A stretch of 64,000 bases of DNA from Neonectria sp. B-13. Taxonomy: Eukaryota; Ascomycota; Sordariomycetes; Hypocreales; Nectriaceae. The translations under genes were made by a program, and so were the position numbers. Location of the stretch: NCBI GenBank assembly GCA_002682825.1, contig NOKP01000006.1:1178001-1242000 (forward strand). The letters are read 5' to 3'. Every line of letters starts with the position of its first letter. The stretch's first letter is position 1. Under the pieces are notes generated by a model. It searched no databases and had not been told where the DNA came from. It worked only from the letters and a program-made list of their open reading frames with translations. Below, one piece after another: positions 41,591 to 53,038 of this stretch.

Positions 41591-44500
41591 GATGCGGGGT
41601 CTGGGGGGGAGGGGACTTCGTAACCGGTGGTCGCAGGAGGAAGCACAAGCGATACTCTCGTTGTGAGGGTGTAACCGTTTGCCGGGTCTGGTCGATCGTT
41701 GGGAGTGTTCCCCAAGACACTCACGCGCGCTCGCACACGCACACGCACGGAATGACAAACGGGGAGCCGGGAGTCAAGGGACGGGCGCGGACGGAGGCGG
41801 ACGGAGCTGACGTCGATCGAGGCTTACGACCAGCGCCCAACCAGGTCGTCAGGGACTAAATTAAGCAAAAAGCAATGATTTATGGGAAAGGAAGTAGAAA
41901 GAAGAGACAACAAAAAGAGCCGGAGACCGTGAGGCGCGAAAAGCAGCAGCCGCAGACGAGGCCGAGCGCAGAGAATGGAATCACGGGGATGATGAGATGC
42001 GGAAGAGAGGAAAAGGTGAAGAGAGGGAGAGTAGGAAGGAGAGAAAGGGAGGGATGGGAGGCATTCGCAGGAGGGTGTCGCGTTGTGCGATTCAGGTCAG
42101 GATGGAGAGAGCGTGGGCGGACGGCCAGTGGAAGGCCAGTGGACGGCCGACGGCCGGTGGTGAGTGGTGAGTGGTGCGTGGTGCGGGTGTGGTGCAGGCG
42201 CGGGTGCGGGTGTGGGCTGCGCTTGCCATTTCCTGCCCAGGTGGTGGTAGGGGCGCTGGTCAGGGCGCCGGCGCTGTTCGGTCCTAGGCCCGAGCGGGAA
42301 AAGGAGGCTGCCGTCGCCCCCTGAGCAGGAACCCAGGAACCCAAAGTGGCCGCAAAGTGCCCCCGCCGTACCTAGAAGCTAGCCCACCAACGTCCCCAGA
42401 GAGCCCCAAATACCACTAGAGGCCCCCCTACAACACCTAACAATACAGAGGGGCCTCCCCAAGCCACAGTGGAGTTTTACTGGTTGGCGGCCCTGCTGGT
42501 CCACTGGTCCCTTAGTGGTCGCCCCGACTGGGCCTAGTTCGCCGGCTGGCTGGAGCGTCTCGAAGGTCTTGGCCCGACGATGGTGCCAGGGGTCGCATGG
42601 GCGGCCATGTGCTCCATCTCGAGGCGAGCGGGACAGGGTCTGGGAGTGGAAAGGCGTCGAGTGTATTTGGAGGATATCGAAGAAGCGAAGATGGCGAGGA
42701 ACGGGAGTGATGAGGGGGAAATGTGAGAGGGTCTTTCCTTGTCCATGTATATGTTGCCCCAAGGCTTGAGGTGAAGTCGAGCACGAATAGGGAGTCCAAA
42801 GTCCCAGCGGGCAACTTTCGGTTCTAAGGTAATGGAACCCCCGCCAGTGGAGAAAGGCCCAGATGACAATGTTAAGTTACCCCTGACGAAGTCCATTCGT
42901 GGGCGCCGGAGCGGCTTCGGCCGTCACGCACTTTGTTTGACAGGCCAGACGATCACGAGGGTGTGTGGGGGATTTTCTGCAGCATGCGGAGGCCATGTGG
43001 AATTCAGCAGGGAGTCGATTGCACCCGTGGTCGATTGACTGATGAATATCTCAACTTTGTTATTGTTGAAAATACCTGAACTAGCAGATTGGCAGGTGGG
43101 CAGGTTGCCACTCTGGGTTGGGTGTGCTCTCTATATCCAAAAGTAGACGACGGGCACAGGGAAGCTGGTTTGGCAGGCTGCAGCTGCAAGGTACAGGGCA
43201 TTTCAGCGTGGAGCAAGACTCGCGGATGTTGGCCAGACGTCGCCGGGCGAGGCTATCCAGGCTTAGACGATGTCTGCTTGTAAAGAGCGGGTAATGACGG
43301 CCAAATAGTCGTATCTAACCTGCTTATCTGAATACTGAACATCATTATATCTCTTATCCATACACCAATCCGATGGTTTTGACTTCCGTGGCAAGGCCAG
43401 CAGAGACTCCAGTCAATAACTTTTTACATGCAATTTCCCAAAGCTCCATGTCGATTCACAACAACGAACGGAGAGACTCCTTGAAAAATAGGTATCACGG
43501 ACCAGAAAGCATCGGCCGGTTTATACGCGGATCCTCCGGTGATCGACAACCGACGCGGTCCGCACCTCTCTACAAGCCACCAACCAGCAACCTCAGGCCT
43601 CTCTTACCAATGGCAGCATAAACCGGAAGCTCCGGCGACAATCGGCGTATCGTCCGCCCGGTGATCCTCATCAGAGTCCGGCCGGGGCCGTCGGAACACG
43701 AGACTTGGCTGAAGCAGATAACGCTGCCTCTGATAAATAGCTCGCAGTCGCATTGGATGCGAGCTGGGTGTCATTGGTTACTTTGGAATCCCAAACGTTT
43801 GCAAGATCGGTGACTGCCACGTTTTGACGTCACAGAGTCCGGACAATTGTATCAAGGATCACTCCGGACGACCCAAGCATACCAAGAGAGTTCACCTGAA
43901 ACTTGAGGGAGGCGAAGTCAGTGATAAAGCACGGGTGCAGGTAGGCTCGGATGCGACACATTTGTCCCATCGCCCAAAACTCCAGGGTAAATGGGTTGGA
44001 AGCGGATAACCCACCACTTCCATGACTTTTGACTTCCCGCTTCGCCAACGCTACCACAACGGTATCAATTGAAATAGAACTGTCAACAGGGCAACAGGCA
44101 AATGCAACCTCATTCGACATGTCGTCGAGCTAGCAATTAGGCTGTCAGCTGTCAGACCGTCATCATTTAGTCGTTGCTGGCTGGTTGGGTGGCTGAGCAT
44201 CCGCACCGTAACCTAACGGCTGACTCGCCCTGTACGAAGTACGAGGACGGACGGGGTCTTGGCGACAAGACGGTTGACGTAGTTGTGCAGGCACGGCATG
44301 ACGCCAATCTACCGAAACCTCGAAAGCATCCTTTCCAACGAGAACGGAAAACGTCGAAAGGGTAAAAACGGGGGGATGGAGTCGCAATGGGAAAAGAAAT
44401 GCCGTGAGCGTGCAGGTATCCTTCCAAGTTCCAGCCACCTCCGGCGCCGTTTGCTGCCTCCAACCACCCCGCCAGCCTTCCACCTCGGCCAACATCAATG

Positions 44501-45372
44501 CGCCAGGAACAGGAAGAGAGAGGGCTGGGGCTGGGGCTGGGGCGGGCACCTGTGGCTGTACGAACCGGCATGGCGCGTTCTGGGCGTCAGCAAACCATCG
44601 AAACCACTACTGGACTGGGCTCCCAGCACTAATTCCCCTGCAGTGGACAAGCCAAGGTAGAATCCCACTTCACCCGCACGCAGTGCGTCGTGCGGTCGTG
44701 CGTATGGAGTCGTGGTAGGCTGCTGACGGCCTGCCCTACGCACCCGACCATAGTTCCATTGTCCAGCATCCGTCATCCGTATGGAACGCCTCGCGCCGCA
44801 CCCGTTCGTAATTGTCCAGGTGCCGTCCACTACCCCCTAGCTCTCAACCTAGTCGCTTTGGCTCGTCTGCATGCACGCGTACAGTACACGTATAACCTCC
44901 CTACGCCCTCAGACCCGACTTCTTGGCTCCCGTCGTTCTTCAGCTCGCTTTACATAATATTACCAGGTACCTGAGGCAAGCCCACTGCTGGACTACGACC
45001 AAAAAACACCAAGACCCAACAAAAGTCCGACGGACAAACGCACCGCCAGTACTCCCGAATACCTGCGAACCTACGAAGTACGACCCCTGCTTTTCTTCGC
45101 GATCCAGCCGCGGACCCCGAGTCTTTGCCCTCTCGTTCTTTCGCCTTCGTGAGACCGAGCGACCCGGGCCATGGACCATTGCTAAAAGCCGCAACAAAGC
45201 TTACCTACCGTCCCCCTCCTCCGCACAGCTCCCCCGAGCCTTTCCGTCCAACTACGTAGGGCAAGGTAGCTTTCGGTCCGCAGCTTCAACCCCGACACCC
45301 CGACACTTCGCATCCTGCATCCCGCATCCCGTATCCCGCACCTGCGCCTGTCTCAGTGGGATACGTCACAAA
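41591..45372. other. Long gene-poor region between ArfGAP and OSH3
   Basis: 3.8 kb between divergent genes. Purine-rich and GGTGAGTGG-like low-complexity DNA lies at about 41870-42200. A minus-strand frame of 96 codons (43830-44120) has an acceptable protein look (MSNEVAFACCPVDSSISIDT) but no family and no supporting context. The right end is CT/CCG-rich and is probably the OSH3 promoter and leader. No transposon features seen. Confidence 0.4.
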
Positions 45373-48300
45373 ATGGCGGGCATCGAGCAGCTCGAGGTTC
45401 ACAGCAAGGCATGTCAAACGTCCCCTCCCGCCATCGCTCGACGTTGCAATCGCCAGCTAACTCGTTGCAGTCGTACATCGTCCGCTGGGTCAAGGTAGAC
45501 GACGGAAACACACTGTCCTGGAGTGTCCAACCGCACAAGAAGTCGATGTATGGATGACCTCCCCTTCATTTCTGCCCCGCGCGCCTATCAAGCAACCCTC
45601 TCTGTTCGATCACCCGCGCTGACGCGATGGCAGCAACTTTGGCATTGTCAAACATCCTGGAAGCGGCGCAACGACTCTCGCTTCATCGACGGGCGATTCT
45701 CTCGACGCCGAGGACACGCGCGGCGTGTCAGACGGCAAGTCCAGCCGCTTCTCCAAGAAAGAAATCTCAGCCCAGGACCTCCTGAAGAACAAGGGCTTCA
45801 TTCCCATCAAATGGGCTGGGAAGTGCGAGGCCGACAAGGTCTCCATGGGCACCTACGAGGTCCCGCCGGGACAGAGCGGCATGTACGGCCTTGTCTTCGA
45901 TAACACCTTTTCCAAGCAGACCTCCAAGACTGCAACCTTCGTCGTCCTTACCTACCCGACCGGCTCCGCACCCCATACCTCTTCCCATCTACCGAATCTC
46001 CAGGCGCCCAAGGCCGGGAGCAGCCAGATTAGCCTCGGCCGACAAAGCGCTGCAAACCTAGATGGTGCATCCGCATCCTTCGACAGCCTCCACAGCCACA
46101 AAGCAGGGGGAAAGGCGATATCCGTATCCGGCCGAAGCGATGGCGGCGCGCCGAGCAACTACCACGTCGGAAACCTCCACAAGCGACGCCGCAAGAAGGG
46201 ACAAGGCCATGCACGCCGGTTCTTCTCCCTCGACTACTCCACCTGCACACTGTCCTACTACTACAACCGAAACTCTTCAGCCCTGCGAGGCGCCATTCCT
46301 CTAAGCCTCGCTGCCGTCGCCGCGGACGAACGACGGAGGGAAATCAGCATCGACTCGGGCGCAGAGGTTTGGCACCTCAGGGCCCCCAACGATAGAGAAT
46401 TCCAGGAATGGGCTCGTGCTTTGGAGAAGGCCAGCCGCGTTGCGAGGGGACTGGAGGATGTGCCTGCTCCGTCCGATGTAAAAACCAACACTCATCTGCA
46501 ACCGATACAGCAGTCATCCCCGCAGGAGGACCGGGAATGGAACCAAGTCGAGGCACTGGTCAGTCGTGTTGTCGGAACTCGTGATGCGCTCCGCCGTTTG
46601 ACGAGGGAGGTCGGGGCGTATTCGGCAAGTTCGAAGCCGACCACCTCTCCCAAGTTTCTCACACCTGGGCCTGGAAACGCCATCGAAGAGGAGGAAAACT
46701 ACTTCAATACCGTGCCAACAGATAGGCCCAAGTCGTTCTGGAGGCGGAAGTCAGGCACTCCGTCAGCAATGACGCCAACCTCCGCTGTTTACGCTTCCAC
46801 GGCTGCGGCCCTTGCCGTACCTTCTCCAGGGAGCGTAACCACGACCATATCCGCGAGCGGTGGAGCTAAGACGCACCGAAGAGCAAAACCCTCAATTCAG
46901 GAGGAAAACTCTCTACAAGATCACTGCCAGTCATTGTTAGCCGATCTGGATTCCGTCGTAGCGGAGTTTACAACTGTCATCAACAACAGCAAGAGGCGAC
47001 GGATGCCAATCCCGCCCGCCACTGGTGGGGGTGGGGTTCCAAGGAAGAGCATGGATACCATCTCGACTACTGATGAATTCTTCGACGCTGAGGATGCCAA
47101 CTCTGATGCTCTCAAGATGGACGGTAGCGCAGACGAGACCCCTGATTCCGATGGGGATGAGCCTTCTTTCCGGGACAACTCATCTGTGTCGTCAATAGGA
47201 GAAGACGACAAGATCGATGTCGACGACTCCCACCATCTATTCCCCTTAAAACCCAAGAACCTTGCTCCATTGCCGCTCGAAAAACTAGTCGAGAGAAGAA
47301 CGACAGTCCCAGCGGCAACTGTTCTGCCTCCAAGTCTGATTGCTTTTGTGAGGAAGAATGTCGGCAAGGACTTGAGCACCATCAGCATGCCTGTCTCGGC
47401 AAACGAGCCCCTGTCGCTCCTTCAGAAGGTTGCCGAACAGTTGGAGTACGGGCAGCTGCTGAACCAAGCAGCAAAGCAGTCGTCTCCGACGGATCGGCTC
47501 ATGTTTGTCGCCGCCTTCGCCATCTCCCAGTTTAGCAGTAGCCGAGCAAAGGAGCGAGCGATCCGGAAACCATTCAACCCCCTGCTAGGCGAAACTTATG
47601 AACTCGTCCGATCCGAGAAAGAGGTTCCCGGAGGCTTTAGGCTTATTGTTGAGAAGGTACAGCACCGGCCTGTAATACTGGCTATGCAGGCGGACTCGAC
47701 GAGCTGGTCGTTCTCACAGTCGCCGGCCCCTGGCCAGAAATTTTGGGGCAAGAGTGCTGAGATTACTACCGATGGTCGTGTGCGAATAGTTCTTCGCTTG
47801 TCAAACGGAGAAGAGGAACGTTACTCGTGGAACATTGCCACCATGTTCCTGCGCAACGTTGTGATGGGCGAGAAGTATGTCGAGCCTGTCGGCACGATGC
47901 ATGTTGTCAACGACAGCACGGGGCACAAGGCGTCGGTCGAGTTTAAGAGCAAGGGAATGTTCGGTGGACGGGCCGAGGACGTTGTTGTCGAAATCTATAG
48001 TCCCGAAGGAGCCAACACTGGCAGCGGCCTGACTGGTACCTGGACCAGCGGACTCAAGACAGCGGGCAAGGGTGGCGGCCAGGAAATCTGGCGGGTCGGA
48101 ACGCTGGTTGATAACGCGGCGCAGACGTACGGCTTCACATCGTTTGCTGCGACATTGAATGAGATCACCGATATCGAAAAGGGCAAACTTCCACCAACGG
48201 ACTGCCGACTGCGCCCCGACCAGCGCCTCGCAGAGCAGGGCAAACTGGATGACGCCGAGGAGTGGAAGCACGGGCTAGAAGAGGCACAGCGTGCACGACG

Positions 48301-48481
48301 GCGAGACATGGAAGAGCGTGGTGAGACATACAGGCCGCGATGGTTCGTCAAGGCCGAGAACTCGCCGGAGGGCGAGGAAGTCTGGAAGCTGAGAAGCGGG
48401 AAAGAAGGCTACTGGGAGGAACGAGCGCGAGGGAACTGGGGCGGCGCTGAGGACATCTTTGTTGTCCCCGAAGACCAATAG
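45373..48481 (+). CDS. OSH3: Oxysterol-binding protein, Osh3 type (GOLD-PH-FFAT-ORD)
   Basis: 986 residues (yeast Osh3 has 996) in exons 45373-45408, 45471-45547 and 45634-48481. Intron 1 (45409-45470) starts GCATGT and ends GTTGCAG, with a GCTAAC branch: a GC-AG intron. Intron 2 (45548-45633) has GTATGG and GGCAG ends. A GOLD domain (about 1-148) starts MAGIEQLEVHSK, then SYIVRWVKVDDGNTLSWSVQ. A PH domain lies at about 214-308 (HARRFFSLDYSTCTLSYYYN ... EWARALEKA). A FFAT motif, EFFDAEDA, lies at 519-526 in an acidic context, for binding VAP/Scs2 on the ER. The sterol/PI4P-binding ORD lies at about 600-960 (KPFNPLLGETYELVRSEKEV, FWGKSAEI). The usual EQVSHHPP signature reads EKVQHRPV, as in Osh3-like members. 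It probably exchanges lipid or reports PI4P at ER-plasma membrane contacts. Confidence 0.95.
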
Positions 48482-48552
48482 AGGCGCCGACAATTCCAAT
48501 TTCATGACGTTAATGTTTGATACCCATCTGTCTGCTATTGACCGTTGCCGCA

Positions 48553-48738
48553 CGGAGGAGCATTTCAAAAATCCTGTCCCGCGCTACAGGCAGCCAATGC
48601 CTTAATCCTTGTCAGATACCTCAAAATACAAGCTGTGTTGCTAAGTCCTCTAGAGATTTAGGGGTGTTAGTGTATTTAGTCCAGGGCTAATGGCATAATT
48701 ACTTTTACTTAGGACTAAACTTTTGAAATGCTCCTCCG
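48553..48738. mobile_element. 186-bp non-autonomous TIR element (MITE-like)
   Basis: Perfect 18-bp terminal inverted repeats: CGGAGGAGCATTTCAAAA at 48553-48570 and its exact complement at 48721-48738. Similarity continues imperfectly for a few more bases inward. The right end is followed by TA and the left end is preceded by CA, so a TA target duplication is only half supported. There is no coding capacity. It sits 72 bp after the OSH3 stop, possibly in its 3' UTR. A long terminator-like palindrome is less likely given the 150-bp spacer. Confidence 0.6.
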
Positions 48739-48746
48739 TACATATC

Positions 48747-48841
48747 TGTGAGTGGTGAAGATGAGAGTGAATAGTGAAGTTGAGAGTGAATAGTAAAGAT
48801 GAAAGTGAGTAGTAAAGATAATAGTGAATGGTGAAGATGAG
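48747..48841 (+). repeat. Minisatellite, five copies of a 19-bp unit
   Basis: Five tandem copies in consecutive 19-bp steps (48747, 48766, 48785, 48804, 48823), consensus near AGTGAATAGTGAAGATGAG with a few substitutions per copy. It begins 9 bp after the TIR element and runs into the first codons of the decayed rhodopsin-like gene. Confidence 0.85.
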
Positions 48842-49679
48842 AATCTTCCTCTGGGTAGTTGTGGCCTACACGGCCATTTCTTTCGTTGTCAGCCTCTTGG
48901 TGGTCTGCCTCGTCTGCCTGCCTGTCGAAAAGAACTGGTTAGTTGTTCTGATATCTCCGTGACGAATTTTCTTGAGAACAGAGGTGAAGTTGGGACATGG
49001 CTAACGTTATACTAGGGCTCAACAAACCAAAGAAACCTGCACAGCTTTATTGGTTATATCGTTGTACCAAAGTTAACTGGGTCCTGCACTTCTCTGGAGA
49101 TCTTCTGAGTAAGCTTTGAGTAGACGTACTGGTAACGCAACCACTGAAGCTCTGCAGTATTTGCCTTACCTTGGCTTATATTACCTGAGCTACAAATGAG
49201 GAAGTCGCTCAAAATTGGAGTTTACTGCATATTTCTTTTGGCGGTAATCGATCTTGCCTTCTGCCTTCTGCCTTCTTCGGTTCGTCACCATTCAAATAGC
49301 AGCAACTGACAAGTCAGTCCCTTTCAGTCTAGTTGGTATGTACTTCCCCCTGTTCTCTACACACCTCCTATCTTGGGCTGGCACTGACCTAGAACGTGTA
49401 TCATGTATAGTACTTTGGAGCTCTCTTGATTACAACATTAGTCTTGTAGTCGCCTGTTTACCGTCTCTGCGACCATATTTCAATTCCAACCCCAGTGCAG
49501 CCTCCCAACCTAACTCGGACCCTTCTACGAAGCCAACAGTTATAATACTATCGGACTCAGGGTTCAGTACCAACAATGAGCCGCATGAAAGGGAGTATAT
49601 TCGTCCGGCAGACACTGCGTATTCACAGCCCCCTCTTCATCTGGTACCGAATTCGAATACAGTCGACGATGACCCGTAG
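48837..49679 (+). pseudogene. Remnant of a fungal rhodopsin-domain membrane protein
   Basis: Pieces of the fungal integral-membrane rhodopsin/SAT family are recognisable in order but not in one frame. At 48837, MRIFLWVVVAYTAISFVVSL and the loop motif CLPVEKNW (typical CxPVxxxW) are followed by a GTTAGT donor. Around 49210-49260, KIGVYCIFLLAVIDLAFCLL runs into another frame at a TTCTGCC direct duplication (49260-49273). It then continues as LRFVTIQIAATDKSVPFSLV, followed by an intron-like GTATGT...TATAG (about 49336-49410). The last piece is LWSSLDYNISLVVACLPSLR plus PYF, the family's last helix and C-terminal signature. The first two helices are missing, and stops interrupt the middle. The C-terminal 60 residues remain open to the stop at 49677. 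I read it as a truncated, decayed gene; expression is doubtful. Confidence 0.6.
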
Positions 49680-52600
49680 GAAGACAGAAGGAAAAGCAAT
49701 GCGAGTGATAGTCAATTGGTGTAGATGGACATTGGGCCGAATAAATCTGGTATCGCGAAGAATACACTTCATCTGAGAATACGAAGCAACGACTTTCTTA
49801 TCCCAAAAACGATAATACCTGACCGAGGAGCTGTTGTTTCAGCACTCGTCATCTCATTGCAATGCGAACAGGGAGCCATGTAGATTTCAAAGTCGCCCGA
49901 CGAGACCTTGAGCTTTATTCTCGGAGCCTGGCTGTGCCGACGGACAACGGGTGACCACAGTAAAGCGGTGCCTCACCGATACCAGGGCAGGGAACCACTT
50001 CCTGACTGTAGGATAAGCTGAGCTCAGGTGTTTCTTATGGAGATCGAACATCAGACTGGGCCGAATGCGAGTATATAAAATCCACATTCTGTTGCAGATT
50101 GGGATGCAGGCTGGACGGCTGATGCGGTATTGGCTGCTTGCCCCTGTTGCTAGCGTTGACGGCGATGTTCCTTCGAGAAGCTTGAGGGAATCTTGATCCA
50201 CAAGCAGTTGGCTGGTGCTTCGGGAAAGGAGGATGGGCACTGATCCTGGTTCGTGCTGATGCCGATATTCTGGGCTGGATGTTGAGGGTCATGAGCTGGA
50301 CTGGCGCGGGTTCGAGAGCCGACGTCATGTCTGAAATTGGCTAGGGAGACGACTATTGAAGCACTTGGCATTCAGATTGAGTGCTCACCTTGTGCTGCAG
50401 TTCTTGATTGGGGACTTGGGAGAGGGCTGAGGGCGCCAGAGCGATGGAGACCCCCGCCTTTTCTAGATGATGATAATCTCAATTGCCTGCAATGCGTCAA
50501 AGTGCAGTGCGTCCGTCCGTACGAAGTTGAAGTGTACCCAGTAGTTAGTGGTAGTCCACACTGGCGCAGGAGTGGATTTGGTGGGTTGGTGGGTAGGCCT
50601 GTTTCATCGGGGGTCAATTGCTTGGCTTTGCCTCGCTGGCAGATCTTAGTCGTGGGCCAAGCATTGTGGGCGGCAGGGAGGGTGATGCGAGTTGCAAGGG
50701 TTGACGCTGATCATGGCGACGATTGAAATTTCGCAGGCCTTCCCTCGCCAGCGTCTCAGGAGTAATTAATGGAGTTTGATGGATCTGGTGGCATTTCTTG
50801 GTGAGAAGGTCGGGCTGATCCCAGAACCATGCCGGTCAACACAGAGCAACGTGAGGGAGTGATTGACAAAGAACAAAGGGCAGAGGAGGCTGGGGTGGCA
50901 GCCTCCTGAAGATCAAACCTCGGGATCGGCCTGCTTTTTGTCGAGCGTCGTGAGAAGACGCCCGTAGCTCGAACATCGAACTGGGGCGCGGGATGCGACA
51001 CCGAAAAGCTTGTTTAACACGGGTCATCGCCTCGTAGGGGGTTGGAAACTTGGAAGCCATGCTGTAGCCACCGTTGAACTAGCTGGCGATGGCTGACAGG
51101 GAGGCACGGAGGCACGGAGGCTCGAGGGGAGAGGATGGGACGCCAATCGCGGAACGACGATTCTCTGGCGTGTGTGTGCTGGGAAGCCTGAACGGGTGAC
51201 GACGCGTGGTGGGGGCTGTCTTCTGTTCTAGGATCGAGACTCCATCGCCGTGGACAATTTTGGATCCTTGGCGGCAGAGATGTTTGAATACGGGACCTGG
51301 CTGTTGGACCGTTCGCTGTGGTTCGGCTTAGCAGCAGTCAAAGGACCACTAGTTTGGGGCTGAGCAGTTCTTGGAGATGTCCGAGGGAGCAGGTTGAAGC
51401 TTGTCGACAGTGGGCGTTGCTTTGAAGGAGGGAGAGAGAGCGGCCGATTTGGATACGAGGCTTGAAGGGGGGTGACTTCTGTCAGACAGGTCCAGTACTT
51501 ACCTCCGACTTGTTCCTGACGGGAGGGACGCCGCGTTCGAGGTACCTCTACTGCTTCACACGAAGTACCTGACGCAGGAACCGCATGCCTCGGGACCCGA
51601 CGGAATCTGGGCGGGTTTGGAAACAACAGTTCGCTCTAACGGCGGATACGAGAGAGGGAGGGCAGTCATCCGGATGAGCCACATGCTCGCATCCCGCATC
51701 ACATCACACTCCGCGACCACCTAAGTTACTATGTACGGCACTTGCTATTTCTTTGGGTTTATGTTGTTGTTGGATTTCAATACTCCAATCCAGTAATTAC
51801 CACCCACACGCGCATGTTGGATGGATGGGCTGGCTCCATGCATGGTTGGACTCCATGCATGGTTGGGCTGCCCGTATTAAGTTGCAGCCCTTGCTGGCGT
51901 AATTGGTACGTGCCCCTGCAGGTTTCCGGTCAGGTCATCCGAAGCGCTGCCCATCATCACTTCTCCTGGGCACGGCAGCGCCAGCTTGGCACAGCGCTGT
52001 ATCTTGATTTTTCCTGCTTGGCTTGCACCTACATAGTACACTACAGTACACTAAGGTACATATGCGCGAATGCTTCGTCATACCCGTCGGTTATCTTGTT
52101 GGGAAAGGATAAGACCGAGGAACAGATGTAGTGCAGCCAGTCTGTCTGTGTCTACGAGGTGCCGCTGTAAATGCACACACCTTTCTCAAACCCAGCAAAT
52201 CGTCTCTCCACTGGATCAAAAGGCTAAGATGAATGGACCGGACCAGCCCCACGTTTAATCTGTGCGCGCCCTGGCTGTCCCGATTTAGTACACGCGCACC
52301 CACCGTGACGTGAGGCGAGAGGCGAGAGAGAGGCGGTTCGCACCAGCGCCTCGAGAGTCCAAACAATGTAATGGACGTGGTCGTAGCAGCATTGAGGACT
52401 CGGTGTAGAAACAGGGATTCCCGGGTTTCTTCACTGACTTCAAGTATCATCCCTTGGCCCTGGGCCCTGGGCCCATAGTCCCACGCCGCCTGGAACCACT
52501 GGAACCACTCACTACCCGTCTCCCTAACTGTCTCTCTCTCGTCTTATTCAGTCCTCCCTCCCTCCACTGAGCTCCAGGCGAATGCTCCCTGACGCCCACA

Positions 52601-53038
52601 TACACACACACACCCACCGTCTCGACACAACCACACCCTCACGGACGACGCCCACACCACTCCAGGCACAACACACTCTCTCGTTCCTGCTCCATCCCCT
52701 TCCTGTCCCTTTCTTAAAACCCATTCCACTTCCGCTCGTTTCTTCCCTCTCCCTCACGTCCTTCTCCTCCTATCCTCCCCATTCTTGTCCCATTCCACCT
52801 TTTGGCTCGTGTCTTTGTTGTCCGGCCACCTTCTTTCTTCATTGCAATCCAACTCCCTCGTTGTTGGTTTCCTTCTTAAGTTGACTGTAATTCGCCTTCC
52901 TCACCAAGTTCTCTCGTTGCTCGGCCTCTCGGGTTCCCCTTTCTCTCGACGACCACCCGACTATCAACCAAAACACATCACTTCTTAGATCCCAAGAATC
53001 TCGACCCATTCACTCTCGGTTAAGCCAATCGATTCACG
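49680..53038. other. Gene-poor region before the GH72 gene
   Basis: 3.4 kb. A possible minus-strand gene start exists at 51060 (MASKFPTPYEAMTRVKQAF), with an acceptor-like CTACAG just before it and a consensus donor GGTAAGTAC near 51500 that could bound a leader intron. I cannot build a convincing product beyond about 20 codons. Frames at 49887-50726 overlap on both strands and look random. The last 500 bp are very CT-rich and are the promoter and leader of the glucanosyltransferase gene. Confidence 0.4.

Noticed and set aside
50300..50320. tRNA B-box-like GGTTCGAGAGCC
   Set aside because: No A box, acceptor stem or cloverleaf could be drawn around it.
49887..50726. Overlapping ORFs of 70-130 codons on both strands
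   Set aside because: No family, no splice signals and no consistent coding bias.
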